Source: Nomia melanderi
Lineage: Eukaryota > Arthropoda > Insecta > Hymenoptera > Halictidae
Direction: 5' to 3'
NCBI RefSeq assembly: GCF_051020985.1
Contig: NC_135008.1
Span: forward strand, 9,548,001 to 9,612,000
DNA length: 64,000 nt
Both the position numbers and the translations under genes were made by a program. The notes under the pieces were generated by a model that was not told the DNA's origin, did no database searches, and saw nothing but the letters and a program-made list of their open reading frames with translations. Numbering within the stretch: the stretch's first letter is position 1; every line of letters starts with the position of its first letter. Below are positions 39,985 to 51,978 of this stretch, piece after piece.

Positions 39985-40323
39985 TGTCTCCGCTGTGTGT
40001 AGCCAAATCCTAGCAATAAATTGTACGATCATTAAGTTGGATAATAGTCTTTGAGTGACCTGGTTCCATCGTTGCTGAGTTAATCGCCGAATATTCTTTG
40101 TCCTGGCAAAGCAACCGCTGCTTCGTGACCACCATGAAGAGCACATATACTACACAAGGCTAGAGAAATTGACTTTCTTCCACGACTGATGGCTATTTAG
40201 GCGGCTTATTCTGCTCGCGTAGTATCCTCCCACCTTTTTAGTCAGATCTCACTCCTACGGCAAGGGAATATGTCCATCCCCTGTCTCTTGTCCCATGATA
40301 TCTTAACGGTCACAACCTAAACA
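39985..40323 (-). mobile_element. Solo LTR-like element A (339 bp)
   Basis: The segment begins TGTCTCCGCTGTGTG and ends GTCACAACCTAAACA, i.e. TG...CA on both strands. It is flanked by GACGA (39980-39984) and GATGA (40324-40328), a 5-bp target duplication with one mismatch. Its G+C content is above the A+T-rich left flank. No gag or pol sequence is adjacent, so it would be a solo LTR left by recombination between two LTRs (known behaviour of Copia/Gypsy/BEL elements). Minus orientation is a guess from the TGTTTAGGTTG start on that strand. A 62-codon minus frame inside it is not meaningful. Confidence 0.5.
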
Positions 40324-40847
40324 GATGATGTGAAAATTTTCGAAAACATAACAGTACCAGTTCTAATAATAATTAATGTGGTTTTAATATAATGCAAACT
40401 AATGATGTAGAACTTTTCGAAAACATAACAGTATTAGATCTAGTAATAATTAATGTTGTTTTAATATTGTAATAATTTTGAGGTTTGTATCAGAGGTGCA
40501 GTAGGACAGAGACAGTAAAATTGCTATAGGAAAATAAAGAGTACGCTTATTGAGATATGATTTAAAATACAAGATCTATTCTACGCGATGGTCCGGCTGT
40601 GACTGAGTGCAGCCAGCGATGGGACACTTAATTTATGGTCCACCAACGGGTCACGTACTTTAAGCACTTCTCAAAGAAAACAGTCCTGTGTCGCGCCAGG
40701 CGCTCGAACCGAATCTCCTATTACAAATTTGGAGAGATCGCCTTCTAGCACGACAAATATAATGCAAACCGATGATGTGGAACTTTTCGAAAACATAACA
40801 GTATTAGGTCTAGTATTAATTAATGTAATTTGAATATAATGCAATTT
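40324..40847. repeat. Three-unit 77-bp tandem array, interrupted by LTR B
   Basis: Units start at 40324, 40401 and 40771, each opening (G/A)ATGATGT(G/A) and sharing CTTTTCGAAAACATAACAGT-like sequence, a TTAATTAATG-type middle and an AATATAATGCAAAC end. Unit 1 is 77 bp. Unit 2 is split by a 288-bp LTR plus a 5-bp duplication; removing 293 bp leaves exactly 77. Unit 3 runs to about 40847. Confidence 0.85.
40468..40755 (-). mobile_element. Solo LTR B (288 bp) with perfect target duplication
   Basis: TGTAATAATTTTGAGG...CTAGCACGACA has TG...CA ends and is flanked by AATAT at 40463-40467 and 40756-40760. The neighbouring 77-bp unit gives the empty site TTTTAATATAATGCAAAC, containing one AATAT, so the insertion is directly proven by comparison. 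The 5-bp duplication and TG/CA ends fit an LTR retrotransposon. With no internal region present it is a solo LTR. Read on the minus strand it starts TGTCGTGCTAGAAGG and has A+T-rich promoter-like sequence toward its end, so minus orientation is likelier, but this is inference. It shows no similarity to element A. Confidence 0.82.
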
Positions 40848-42979
40848 TGAAGTTGATGATAATCAAAACCGCAGAACTTGAAAACATTTCATGTATAGAG
40901 TAAGCGTGAAGTTAATAATGTCAATTATGTTATAAATTAATTTCTACTCATATTTGTCTCATTTTTACAAATATGTTTAAGTATATGTGGTTCTTAATGA
41001 AAATTGATATGTAAAGATATGAATAAAAATCTACAGTATTTATTTTATCCTTGGAAAATATCTGGACAATGGATTTTTCTTGATGGTATGATTTTTATAT
41101 AAATTATTCAGTTAATATGCAATAAAGGACATAATTTTATCAAAGAACAAACAAATTTAACATAATCTTTTTAAGAAGTTTTTCGAACACGCATGATGTA
41201 CGATAAGAAATTTCTTTATTTAATTCCCTAATAATAAAAATAATAGTGGTACTCAAAGCATTCGGTTCATCTTGTATATCGTAAAAGAATGGAACGATAT
41301 GAACTTAATTGGATTTACGTGCAACGCAGTGACGTTTCGCAATAAAACTGTGAGAAAATCGAGAAATACAGTCGAATCGGAAAAGTGAATTAACGCTGCT
41401 ACGAAATTATTTCAAAGAGATTTGTTCAGAAACGCGATTGTAGTTTCGATTTGAATGTATAAAAAAATCAATAAAAGTCCAAACATATATACCTCGTTTT
41501 CTTTAACACTATTTGTAACGACAAATAGAAATTTATCATTTTTAATAGTAATTTACTTTCTAATGCAACAATACATAAAATAATTTTCTAATATCGATTC
41601 ATAGCATTCGAAACATCCTTTACGTAAATATTTTACAATTTAAACTGTGCACTGCATTTTATATGATGATATTAAATAGACATTTTTATCAAAATTGGAC
41701 ACATTTTATTTAAAATAACAAATATTGACTTAAAATAATGATTTATTTTAAGTACTTAATCATTTTTACCTTACAAATAGTTTAAATAAATTATTTTCAA
41801 ATTATTCACTATTTGAATTTTTACTTCCCTTTGTTCGCTCAAATAAAACAATAAATAATTTGACGTAAGAAGTTATTGAAATATTTGATTAAATAACAAG
41901 GTAAAAGGAAGAATTATTTCATTCGAATTCTAAATAACAAAATAATTTAATTGTTCAAATTAACTAACATACGATAATTTCTAATAACATGTAACCAGAT
42001 AAGGTATTATTCTAATGATTATTTTTCGAATAGTTCATATAAATAATGTCCAATTTTATAAAATGGAAAACGAAGTAATTTTACTAGTTCATAATTTAGT
42101 AGTATATTGTCGTTGTTGTTTCGTCCGAATTTATTCCATCAAGATATATGTTCACGTACAACAGAATAGTGGCACTTCATTCAGTCGAATGAAATCGATC
42201 ATTTGCGAAACCAAGCACTTATATAGTAAGAATAAATAAAGTTGAAACTTCTATTCAGTGCAAACAAACTGATTTAGAGTTTGCAGAACGCTGCTGAGAA
42301 TGGACTCTCTAGGCTCTCATTGCACAGGGTTTTGACTGAATTCCTTCGAGGATCCTCTTGTCTCTACTTAAAATGCCCTAGAAGTAATTTACCTGAAAAG
42401 TGTATTTCCATGTACTTCGTAAAATCATTAAGATTTCGCTTTGAGACTGTAAAATATATTTGTATTTTTAAAGGATATTATTGTGTCCGATGAAGTGTAT
42501 CAGATATTGTGCAAACTGCAAATAAAATTTTGCAATAGAAATTTGAAAATGCTACATCAAGTATATAACATGTATAGTATTACTAATGTTACGATGATAT
42601 CGAAAACCGAGAGAAAATCTTTATACTTCATCACAAAACTTGAAAGCTCTTTAACAGAGTTCTTACTTGCAGAGATAATTTTTAAGTGGTTTTTAATATG
42701 TGCTTGAATTACAAATTTATGAACTCAGAAACATGTAGAAAAATTAGTATAGAAATATTGTCTGTTCGAATAGAAGTTATTGCGTGTTAATTATAATTAA
42801 TGAAATATGAAAATAAAGATAATCTTAATCTTCATGATTCGCATGATATAATATTATACATATTATTCAAATATAATTTTTTCATTTTATCGAAAGTTGA
42901 GAAAATACCTACAATAACTAGGTGCTTGTTATATGTATAAATGAATATATGTTGTAAGAAAAAATCTCATAAATCATTT
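40848..42979. other. A+T-rich stretch without a supported feature
   Basis: Short frames only. No repeats beyond low-complexity A+T sequence. Confidence 0.5.
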
Positions 42980-43190
42980 TGACCCGTCTGGAACTGCGAT
43001 ATTTTATAAATCGATCTTTGTTCGAGTTAGAAAGTCATTTTATTAAAAAAACATGTGCAATATCACGTCCGTGGTATCGTACGAATGATATCTTACCGCA
43101 GGGTGACTCGTCTGTGGTGTCGCGTCGTATAGATGATATTTTGTCACGAGGGTATCTCGTTTATGGTCGTGAAGCTGTTAATATATATCA
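42980..43190. repeat. Degenerate minisatellite, about 48-bp unit
   Basis: Related units begin at 42980 (TGACCCGTCTGG), 43061 (TATCACGTCCGTGG), 43104 (TGACTCGTCTGTGG) and 43153 (TATCTCGTTTATGG). Each is followed by a TCGT-GATGATATTTT-like block and a C-G-AGGG end. Spacing is irregular (43-49 bp, longer after the first). Because the unit is near a multiple of three, the plus frame at 42979-43224 stays open and yields a repeated DIL-x-x-G peptide. I read this as a by-product of the repeat, not a gene. Confidence 0.6.
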
Positions 43191-46100
43191 TTTTCAACGT
43201 ACGTTAGGAGATTTGTCACTGTAAGGACGCTCATGATCTAAAGTGTCACAATGGTAATATAAGAGAATAATGCTGGGCAAAATAATATAGAAATACTTGA
43301 TATATATTTTATTATATTCCATGCACAAAAAGAGAAAATATAGTCACTTAAAAAATGTCATGAGCTAGCGTATTTTCCCAGAAAAAACATCCCACGAGAG
43401 AACGTGCTCAGATCACGTCTCGATAATTCGTTACACTCAGCCTTTTTGAAGTAAAATACATAATATGTATGCAAATACTTAAAACCCCTAAGTGCCTCGT
43501 GAAAAGAAGAAACGCAGGATTGCACAGAATTTCTTTATCACGCTTAGGAATAGATTTTTATTAACGAAAAGAACAACGAAACTGTTGCACTCTTGATACA
43601 AACGTCATCTAATTTCTTTAACAACTTGGAAAAGGTAAAAAGAAACAGCGTTTATGAGAAATGCTTCAAAATATTATTTACATCGTTTATATTCCTTAAA
43701 CAATCACTTAAAAGTGGTTTTTCAATAAAACTGCACATAGAAAGAATATTTAAAAATAGTAAAGAGTAAGTGTTTCTTAACAACGAGAAAGAAAAGAAAG
43801 TTCTATGAAGAACATGAGAAAAATGAATCAGAAAGAAGTTGTCTTCACTTTATTGGAAAAACTGTTACATTAACTATATTAATTCTACCGTAACATGTTA
43901 ATCAATAACGCCAGCAAGAATATTTATTCACTAAAATCAAGCTCCACAGGGAAAGTTAGCATCTGTTTCTTCCAATCATTTCGAAATTTCATATGAAAGT
44001 TGGGTTTTCTAGCGTCGGACATGTCAATAATTCAAACCGTGAAATTTTCAAAGGAAAAATTCTCGTACGGCACGGGGAGCAAGAAACCTTTTCCCCCAGC
44101 AGTAGTTACGAGCTTAATATTAGCCACTTGAATATGGATTTATAGGATACTCGAATACTTCGAAACTCCTGGAACTATCGCAAAGTTTCATCCCTGACGC
44201 AACCTGCATCTGCATCGAGTGGCTATCCGTATGGCAAGCATCGAGTGCGATTATCTTCGAACGAGACCCTCGTCTTCGCTGTAACGTTGACCGTCTATGG
44301 TCCAGCGGAATATTCTTGGGGCGCGTCCTTTCAGATGACTTTGAAGCATCGAATTTGTGGCTTCGCCGGCGATTTAGCTCAGATTGCGTAATACTGAAGA
44401 GGTACTGGCTGATTGCAGTCAGTCATCTCTACTCGATTTCACAAGAGGTTTACCATTCGGTGCCTTCCTGTCGCGCCTCATACTCGGCCATGAAAATGAA
44501 TCACTAACCCAGTTGAAGCATAAGCGTACACATGCGTGACGATTAAAATACAGGCGGTGCTAAGTCTAGTGTGAATATTTCGAACTGAATCCAATTATTA
44601 CTATATTTTATGTTATTCGATTGATGTGATATATGAGCCGCTTATTTATTACTGAAATTTTTTTAAAACTTTTTGCTCAAAGCCTTTGATTGCCTCTTAA
44701 AGTTTTGTAATTGCATTTTTAATTGCTTGCAACGCCATACATCGAGTGCACCTAACTATTGCTTCTTTCGAAGGTACTCTTTCCCTGCTTGTTGCATTGA
44801 TGACGTATATATGATACAAGAGAGTTGGCCCTAAATATACTCTAAATCTATTGTGTCTTTGGATTCTTTGTTCACTTGTTACAGACCTCTTGGAAACAAC
44901 CGAAAGCACTACCACCACCTTATACCTTTCCTTAGCAGCAGTCTTGAACTTTCCTTTGAAGTTCAACAAAAATTCTTCGAAATAGTTCAAGAGCAATTAG
45001 GCTGTCTGAAAGTGTACATTATAACGTTAATTTGAGTAGAGCTCATTTTATATTTGAAAATTTAGTAACAAATTATACGTTCAGCTTATATTACCCAAAA
45101 TTGTGTTTCGACATATTAAATAATTTATACAATACTTACGGACTTCAGGAAGAACTAATATATTTCGTATAAAAGTGAACTGAAATTTTACAATAAACTT
45201 TTTCGCATATAGCTTTACTTGCATGAAAATTGAATTAAACGTCATTCAATTTATATTGCATCTAATTGTCTGAACTGTCCAATGTAAGCATCCAATTGTC
45301 CAATTTCGTTAAATCTAATTGCCTTATTTGTTTCTTTTTACAAAAAGTATAAATTACATGCTTAGTATTTTTGGCACGTTATCACAGAAGGATAATGAAT
45401 GATATAAAGAAAACAGAGGAGAACAATCTCCCATATTTGTTGACAAGTTAAGGGGCAGCCTTAGAATGACGATTGGCTGGATGATAAATGATCCGAGGCA
45501 CGGAGCCCCATTCTCAGTTAATACCGAAGAATATCGGGCGTGGAGGGCTGCAATGAGAAAAGCTTGGCCAATGATCTCCGAGGAACTCTAACTGTCGTTA
45601 GCGGAACGTTCGTCGAACAATCGATCGCACCAATCGTGACACCTTATTAGGGGTGCCAATTGTTCCAAATGAGAAAAAGGAACGTGTTTATTGACATTCT
45701 TAAATATTTTGTTCTTGATACATTTCTACACGCAACTTACGAATTCAGTTAATCTGTGTAAAAATTCTTTCTCACTCTTCAATTTAAAGATCTTCCGGTT
45801 TCTTAAAATAAAAGAAGAAAGATTCTTAGCAATACATTTATTAAGCTTATGGTTTTTAATTTATATTCAGTGACTGAACTACTGAATGATAGAACTACAA
45901 GTGATACAATCACATTTACTATTTTACAATAATTTCGTATTTAGAAACCAATTTTGCATTATTTGATAATGGGGAGATAAAAAACGTAAGGATAAATTAG
46001 GATTAATATTAGATATAATTATGCTCTTCTGAATGACAATGGAACACTTTGTGGATGGACTGCTTCCAAATCTTTACGTCACATCATCATTCGCATTGAT

Positions 46101-46499
46101 CGTTGCGTGGACAAGATAACGAATTCACGAAGTATCCTACGAGAGTCAATAAAACAGGAACTTTCAGCATTTCATATTATTCTTACCTCCACGCGTGCAA
46201 AGTTTCAAAAGTAAGGGAACTTCGTGAAGCAAGAGATTCAATAAATATACGTGGAAGGTTTTATAAAGAGTTATGTTCTACCCTGTCGTGGAATATTTTT
46301 ATAGATACTCAGGGAAATTATAATTCCAGTATATTCCACGCTGATGAATCTTAAACGCTTTTTATTACATTAACTCGTTTTACTTTTTAATGTGGTATTT
46401 ATATAACAATGCATAAATAAATATTACAAATAAGTAACGTGAAAGACAATAAAATGCTTCCGAATAAAATATCGAATGCATAGTTCAATTAAATTTAAT
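43191..46499. other. Stretch without a supported gene
   Basis: G+C-richer patches at 44040-44520 and 45420-45680 lack long or recognisable frames. A TTTAGCTCAGATTGCG sequence at about 44370 mimics a tRNA A-box without a matching B-box. The rest is A+T-rich. Confidence 0.45.
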
Positions 46500-46546
46500 T
46501 TAGTGTAGCGATTCATGTTAAACAAACTTTCGGATGCGAAGGGTTA
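46500..46546. mobile_element. TTAA-type MITE terminus, copy D (one end only)
   Basis: On the minus strand TTAA is followed by CCCTTCGCATCCGAAAG, then TTTGTTTAACATGAATCGC, resembling the tips of copies A-C (CCCTTTGCACTCGAAAG, TTTGATTTAACATAG). No convincing partner end is seen; a TTAACTCG at about 46368 is a weak candidate. Confidence 0.4.
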
Positions 46547-47909
46547 ATAGAACTGCTAGACATAGAGAAATATGTGCTACAGCGTCAGCGTTAACGTGTT
46601 AACAGGGAAATTGCCTGCAACCCAGTAATACTCAAGTTTCTTGCGAATGCTTTAGTTTATAAATGTCCAAAATGCATCAGTGGTAAACCAGTTAGATTAT
46701 GCAAGGCAAATGGTAAGATTGAGGGTCTTCACCTAATCGGAATATCGTCAAAGTGTCAGCAGTGAACATCAAATTTCAACTGTTAGTTTCAAGCTTCGAG
46801 TTCCGGAGTTTGGATTTTGGTGAGCCGTGGTTACAACGCGGAGAATATCGTGTTGTATTTTCTATGCAACCTTCGGGCTGCAACGAAACGCCAGGTTAAA
46901 GTTTCAAGTCCCTTGGTTCGTTTGTGCGTTGCAGATAGATGTTCGCGTAATTAGAGCATGTCAATATTTTACAATGTCCGACATTGTGCACGTTTTCCTC
47001 CCATTCTCAACCTAATTATTTGCTCTGTTTTTAACGTTTTCGCCCTTTTGTCATTTCTCCTTTGTTATTGTGCATTACGAATCACATACTTCGTAATTAT
47101 GCTTACACTGCATGGTTGCATGGTGCAACATATATATGTGTGATAATTGTCTTCGCGAACGAATCATCTTCATTGATACAAGGACGTAATGAATTGAGAA
47201 ATCATTTCCATATACTGTTAATACGAAAACATAACGTTGATCAAGTAATTAGTTAAAAGCGTATCTAGGTTTACGTGGGAAAGTCATTTGTTGTTGAAAC
47301 AAGGCGAAGAATAATTATTATGAGAGAACAACAAGGAAGATTGGTAACAGATCTGACTGTATTTACTGTTTGAGATTTCAAATTATTGGTGATGAATATT
47401 TTAAATCCATAGGATCGTTTTTAATTAATTCAGCTTTGAATTCGTTAAGTATTTTCTTGCGACGACACGTACTTGAAATACTGAATGTATTATATTATAC
47501 TGTGTACTATAAAATTGCTTGTTAAACTTAATTGCTTGCACTTGAGGAAAACAAACGTAGCAAAGAGAAATGATCGTTAATTGCGATTTAAGCTGGTACT
47601 TCAGTTGCGGAAATGTATATTCGTGTACATACTTCAATAAATGTTTCTCCCTGTATCTTCTATTGTACAATAATGTAGAAAATTATCTTCGGAAAGCTTC
47701 ATTTAAATGTAAAAATTATAACATACAAAATTATTAAGAATAACGTTATTAAATCTTCGAAGTATATAAAAAGACTTCCACCATTACATTTAATAATAAA
47801 ATATTAATATTCATCAAATCTGAACATTCACTTTCTTCATTAAGGCCTTCAAAAGACGCAATTAGACTATCCAATTCGTTAACACTATTTCACCTAAACT
47901 ACTTATATA
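46547..47909. other. Stretch without a supported feature
   Basis: Overlapping short plus-strand frames at 46827-47256 encode hydrophobic, cysteine-containing peptides with no known family. No RNA genes or repeats recognised. Confidence 0.45.
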
Positions 47910-48139
47910 CAGTACTACCTCGATTAACTAAGTCACTAATTTATCGTGATCTAGATTGTTCAGACTCTTGGTTATACACAAACTCAACAATACAATTCCC
48001 AGATTACATCTTAGAATACATACCATCAAATTCTGAGAATATATGTACATTGCAGAAATTTTTTTCGAATCACTGTTTATCTAGACTATTAATCGCCTAA
48101 TTAATCAATTAATTACACCGAATAATCGAAGTTCTACCG
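47910..48139. mobile_element. pogo/Tigger-like MITE (Tc1/mariner superfamily)
   Basis: The left terminus CAGTACTACCTCGATTAACT and right terminus (reverse complement) CGGTAGAACTTCGATTATTC match at about 13 of the first 17 bases. Both resemble the CAGT-ACCTCGATTA-type ends known for pogo/Tigger elements. A TA dinucleotide abuts each end (47908-47909 and 48140-48141), the expected target duplication. At 230 bp with no transposase frame, it is non-autonomous. Confidence 0.65.
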
Positions 48140-48199
48140 TATTACGAAGATAACATAACGTTACGACAGATGATTCGTTCGCAGTTGAAAGAATTAAAA

Positions 48200-48510
48200 T
48201 AGTTCTGCAACTTCTTGACTGACACTCTGATCGAATGTACTCGCTCCTCTGGAACAGAGATGTCAATGTACTTCTTCCGACTGCACAACCTGCGCCGTCA
48301 GGCGGAGGAGGTACGAAAAAAGCGGCAGAAAGGAAGAACGAATCAGGGTGGCCAACGTGGGACCAATTGTTCGGACCAATCGCAACCAACAGCCGGATCA
48401 ATGCACTGCTGCAACAGGGTCCATCGGGGCCCTAGTAGGCTCTTCGAGCGTGCTCCTTTGCAACCGAGTGATTCGCTCGATGAGATCGCCTTCCAAATAC
48501 CCAGGTAACA
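48200..48510 (+). other. G+C-rich exon-like patch, unrecognised
   Basis: Abruptly G+C-richer than its flanks. Two overlapping plus-strand frames stay open: 48215-48508 (97 codons, with a basic stretch RRQAEEVRKKRQKGR) and 48235-48435 (66 codons, GWPTWDQLFGP). A 98-codon minus frame overlaps both. Donor-like CCCAG|GTAACA occurs at about 48506 and GAG|GTACGA at about 48311. I recognise no protein family. It could be an exon of an unannotated transcript, a 5' leader, or regulatory DNA. It starts about 60 bp right of the pogo-like MITE. Confidence 0.35.
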
Positions 48511-51500
48511 TTCCTCTATTGCATGCATACACCTCCATTTATGCGGTACTTCTTTACGTAAGCTGCTTTTTTACACGGTAAATTATTGGATCGACGCAAG
48601 TTTTGATGTTCTTTTATGAGATACGGAAAGAAGAATTCTCAACTGTTCGCTGACTGAACCAAAACTAAGTAAAAACGAAGAAAGAAGTGCCCTTTATAGA
48701 TGTAATGATTTGAAATATTTTGAAAACAGATGATGTTTATATGTTATTCATATGTTATTAATATTCCGCGTAAATGGAGGGATGGGTGTATACTTATTCA
48801 ATAACCAAATAAAGATCAATATGACTCTCCCAGGGTTGTTATATTGACCGCATACTATAATCGCCATGTTTTTCCACGTTTTACATTGTGAATGTCAAGA
48901 ACTTTTCAATGAGACACGAGTAGATCATGGATGTTTATGCAAATTTATAAACAGTAGAACCTTTAAAACGATAGTTTCCGTTACATTGTTAATGTCTGCA
49001 ATAATAATTCGTAGCGAAAGGGTTGAGGGAACATTAATATTTCCAGACAGTATAGTTCCATGCAATATTTTCATTTCGTTTATGTTTTCTTTCTATATAT
49101 CAATGATTAAAATATGATGAAATTGTAACTGGGTTAAAACATATAGTTAGTCATTTAATTATCTGAAATAAAAGCAACCTGGAAATAATTAAAACTCTTT
49201 ATCCACGTAATACGAAATAGTTGCTACTTTGGAAGCAACTTTCAGATAATATCGAAACGCAGGTAAGGATTATGATAAAAAGAAAGAGATACGTGTTAGA
49301 ACAGCAAGGAATGTAATTTTGTGAGATGAACAAGTTCATCAGCTTCTTCATTTTATCAAGTACCCTGTAATTTATGTACTAGCAGTTTGGAGTAAGATAG
49401 CTTCGAAATTACGAAATCGAAGTTATACAATTTTTATATTTTTATTTATATATTTATATTATATCTTATTTTTCCTGTCATTCATGTATATATATATATA
49501 ATTATTAATTTAAAATTATATAATATTTATATACTTAATTTAAAAAATATATATACCACATGACACACTTATTCATTTGAAAACAGAGATGTATCAGTGG
49601 TTTTTCAATCACAGCGGATTTGAAGAAATACGAAACCGTGTCAATGTTTGTTTGCTCGAACCACTTCGACCAGGAATGCGAAGAATGCTTCCAGTTTCAC
49701 ATCACCATTCAACATCAAAGGTTCCAAACGCTTAAGTTTCATTTATCCTCATATTCTAGTGTACATTCTTTACTTTCACTATACGCGAAATTTTAATAAA
49801 AGTCCCATTTATAGCTAACTCACGGAATGTAAAATCAACACTCGTGAACGTAGTAACTTGGTGCAACACACGTGGACATTTGCCAACGGCGTAATAACGT
49901 GCGTGTGCATGTGATACTGCAGAGAGTCATGAATAACATACAAGTGTACTGTATAATACATATTAATTCACATAGTATGTACATATACGAGCGTGTAAAT
50001 AATTCTCAACCCTTTAGGAACAATATCGGTGGAAAATATCAACTCTGATACTTTTCTTATTATTTAATAAGAATGAAATAATTCTTATTTAATTGTCAAG
50101 CAGACAATACGAACCATTAAAGGCCTGTCTAAAATCTTCCTTCCAATTAATTTTCGGAATTCCTGTTTTGAATTGATCGTTGACAGTGACAATGAATAAA
50201 ATATTAATTTGATATTCTGAATTTCCATTAGAATTGTTTTCCTGCAAACATGTGATATCAATATCTTTTCAACCCGTACAATCTTTCTTGTTACAAATTT
50301 TATTGCACCATCAAAATTTATTTACGTATGCGACTCTTGATTGTGTAATTAAAAAAGGTACTGAAGACAACGTATTTCAGAAGATAATGGTATATTAATA
50401 TGCATAGAAGTATTAACATTTGAGTGTATAAGTGATTGCGTGTCCGATTTCCCTTATGGACCTTCCTTTCGCGAATACATTAACCAGTGATTTTCATATA
50501 GATGGATGGATTCTTGAATCTGTAATTCGAAGTTTATTAAACGAAGTTTACAATGGAAAGTTTTACACTCTTGTAGGTAAATAAAAATTTGAATTTTCAC
50601 CCCTTTACATTGAATTTCAAATACCTATTTTAATAACCATTTTTATAATAATATTTTTTTTAAGTTTATAATAAAGTTTTACAGTAAGATATTCAAAATT
50701 TTATTCAGTTCATTAGTAAAGCAATTTAGGATTGCACTTAAGATAATGGCATATCATCCGTAAGTAAAAATTCAAAGCCTCTAATCAAAGTTTCAGCTAA
50801 TAATTACAGTTAATGTATTAAACACTTCAAAAAAATTGTTTGCAGCAATATAATTTTAAATGAATCCCAATCGAATACGTTGTGGCGGTCTGCCAGCCAC
50901 CAGCGACGATCTTTCATCGATCGTCAATTGTCTCCAGCGTGGAACTCAAAAAGCGGGTAAAAGGACGGGTCCACGCTGGACGACTCACAATCAGCGTAAA
51001 TCTAAACGTCGCGCAACTCACAAATAAAACATTTTTGCTGCATTTTTACCTCCACCACAACGTAAACGTATTAAATCAAATACATTAATACACACCACAG
51101 AATATAAAAACTGAAACTTCCTTTCCCAATATTTAGTTCTCGTTAGAAGTACGAAAAGAATTTTCAAAACTCATAAGATTCTATAATATTTGCCAAAAAG
51201 AATGATCTAGTCACATACAGTTTCTGAGATAATGAAATCAGAAATAATAAAATCCTACAAAGAAATATCGTAAATGCCTCTAATTCCTTTCTTCCGCCTC
51301 TAACATTCATAACGGCTATCATGAATCGTCCAATGATCAGATACAAACAGCAAGATTAAGCCTGTGTAAATTATGTATCAAGCATGCAGACTAATGGTTT
51401 ACGCAAAGACATTCTAATGCCTGTTATCAAGCACACTTAAGCGAAGCATAACACTCGAGACAAGTTGTTCCCCTTCATTCATCAGATAATGTCTCCCATC

Positions 51501-51690
51501 TCCTAATAGAAACGTCATCTCCCTCCGATAAATTATGCCTGTTGCTTTCTTCCCTCGAACGTCTTGCTCCGCGAAAGACGACGCGACAGCCATGCAATTT
51601 TCAAGCTCCCATTTTTACGGACGCTTTCAGCTTACTTACGAACAGGATTTTATCCCCTGTCTCAACGTTCACGTAAGATGAAAAGTTTAA
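48511..51690. other. A+T-rich stretch with a near-pure A/T tract
   Basis: No gene supported. 49425-49557 is almost entirely A and T, including (TA)n at about 49488-49500, a low-complexity tract. Frames at 48866-49117 and elsewhere are short and unrecognised. From about 51480 the sequence becomes G+C-richer toward the motif cluster at 51.7 kb. Confidence 0.5.
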
Positions 51691-51712
51691 AGGTGTGAAG
51701 GGTCAGAGGTCA
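51691..51712 (+). promoter_or_regulatory. T-box half-site plus DR1 nuclear-receptor motif
   Basis: AGGTGTGA (51691-51698) matches the T-box half-site. GGGTCA-G-AGGTCA (51700-51712) is a direct repeat of the receptor half-site with 1-bp spacing (DR1), the arrangement bound by HNF4- or RXR/USP-type receptors. They lie in a G+C-richer patch (51480-51970) that also has GCCAT-core motifs (ATGGCGG, ATGGCG) within 70 bp. Motif match only; function is inferred. Confidence 0.35.
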
Positions 51713-51978
51713 AGATGGGACAACTTAAAATGGCGGTCTGCTTCACACTGGAACCCTTAGATGGCGAAACGGCTTCCCCGAAATGAATGCAGGCTTCATT
51801 AATTCTCGAGTGTAAACGCGCGTCGCAATCGTTGCAAGGATTCGTTCCTCAGAATTTTTCCAAAAGACGTTTTCATTTTAAGATTAATTGTGTGCGCACA
51901 AAACTTGGGAACGCGATCTTTGAAGTGTATTGTCGTCAGCCTTTTAATAGTGGGGAGACTGAGAGATAATATCTTCTC

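Noticed and set aside
44360..44440. Second tRNA A-box lookalike (TTTAGCTCAGATTGCG)
   Set aside because: No B-box and no cloverleaf in the next 100 bases.
49425..49557. Near-pure A/T tract as a replication origin or mitochondrial insertion
   Set aside because: Simple A/T low complexity with no mitochondrial gene content or other supporting motif.
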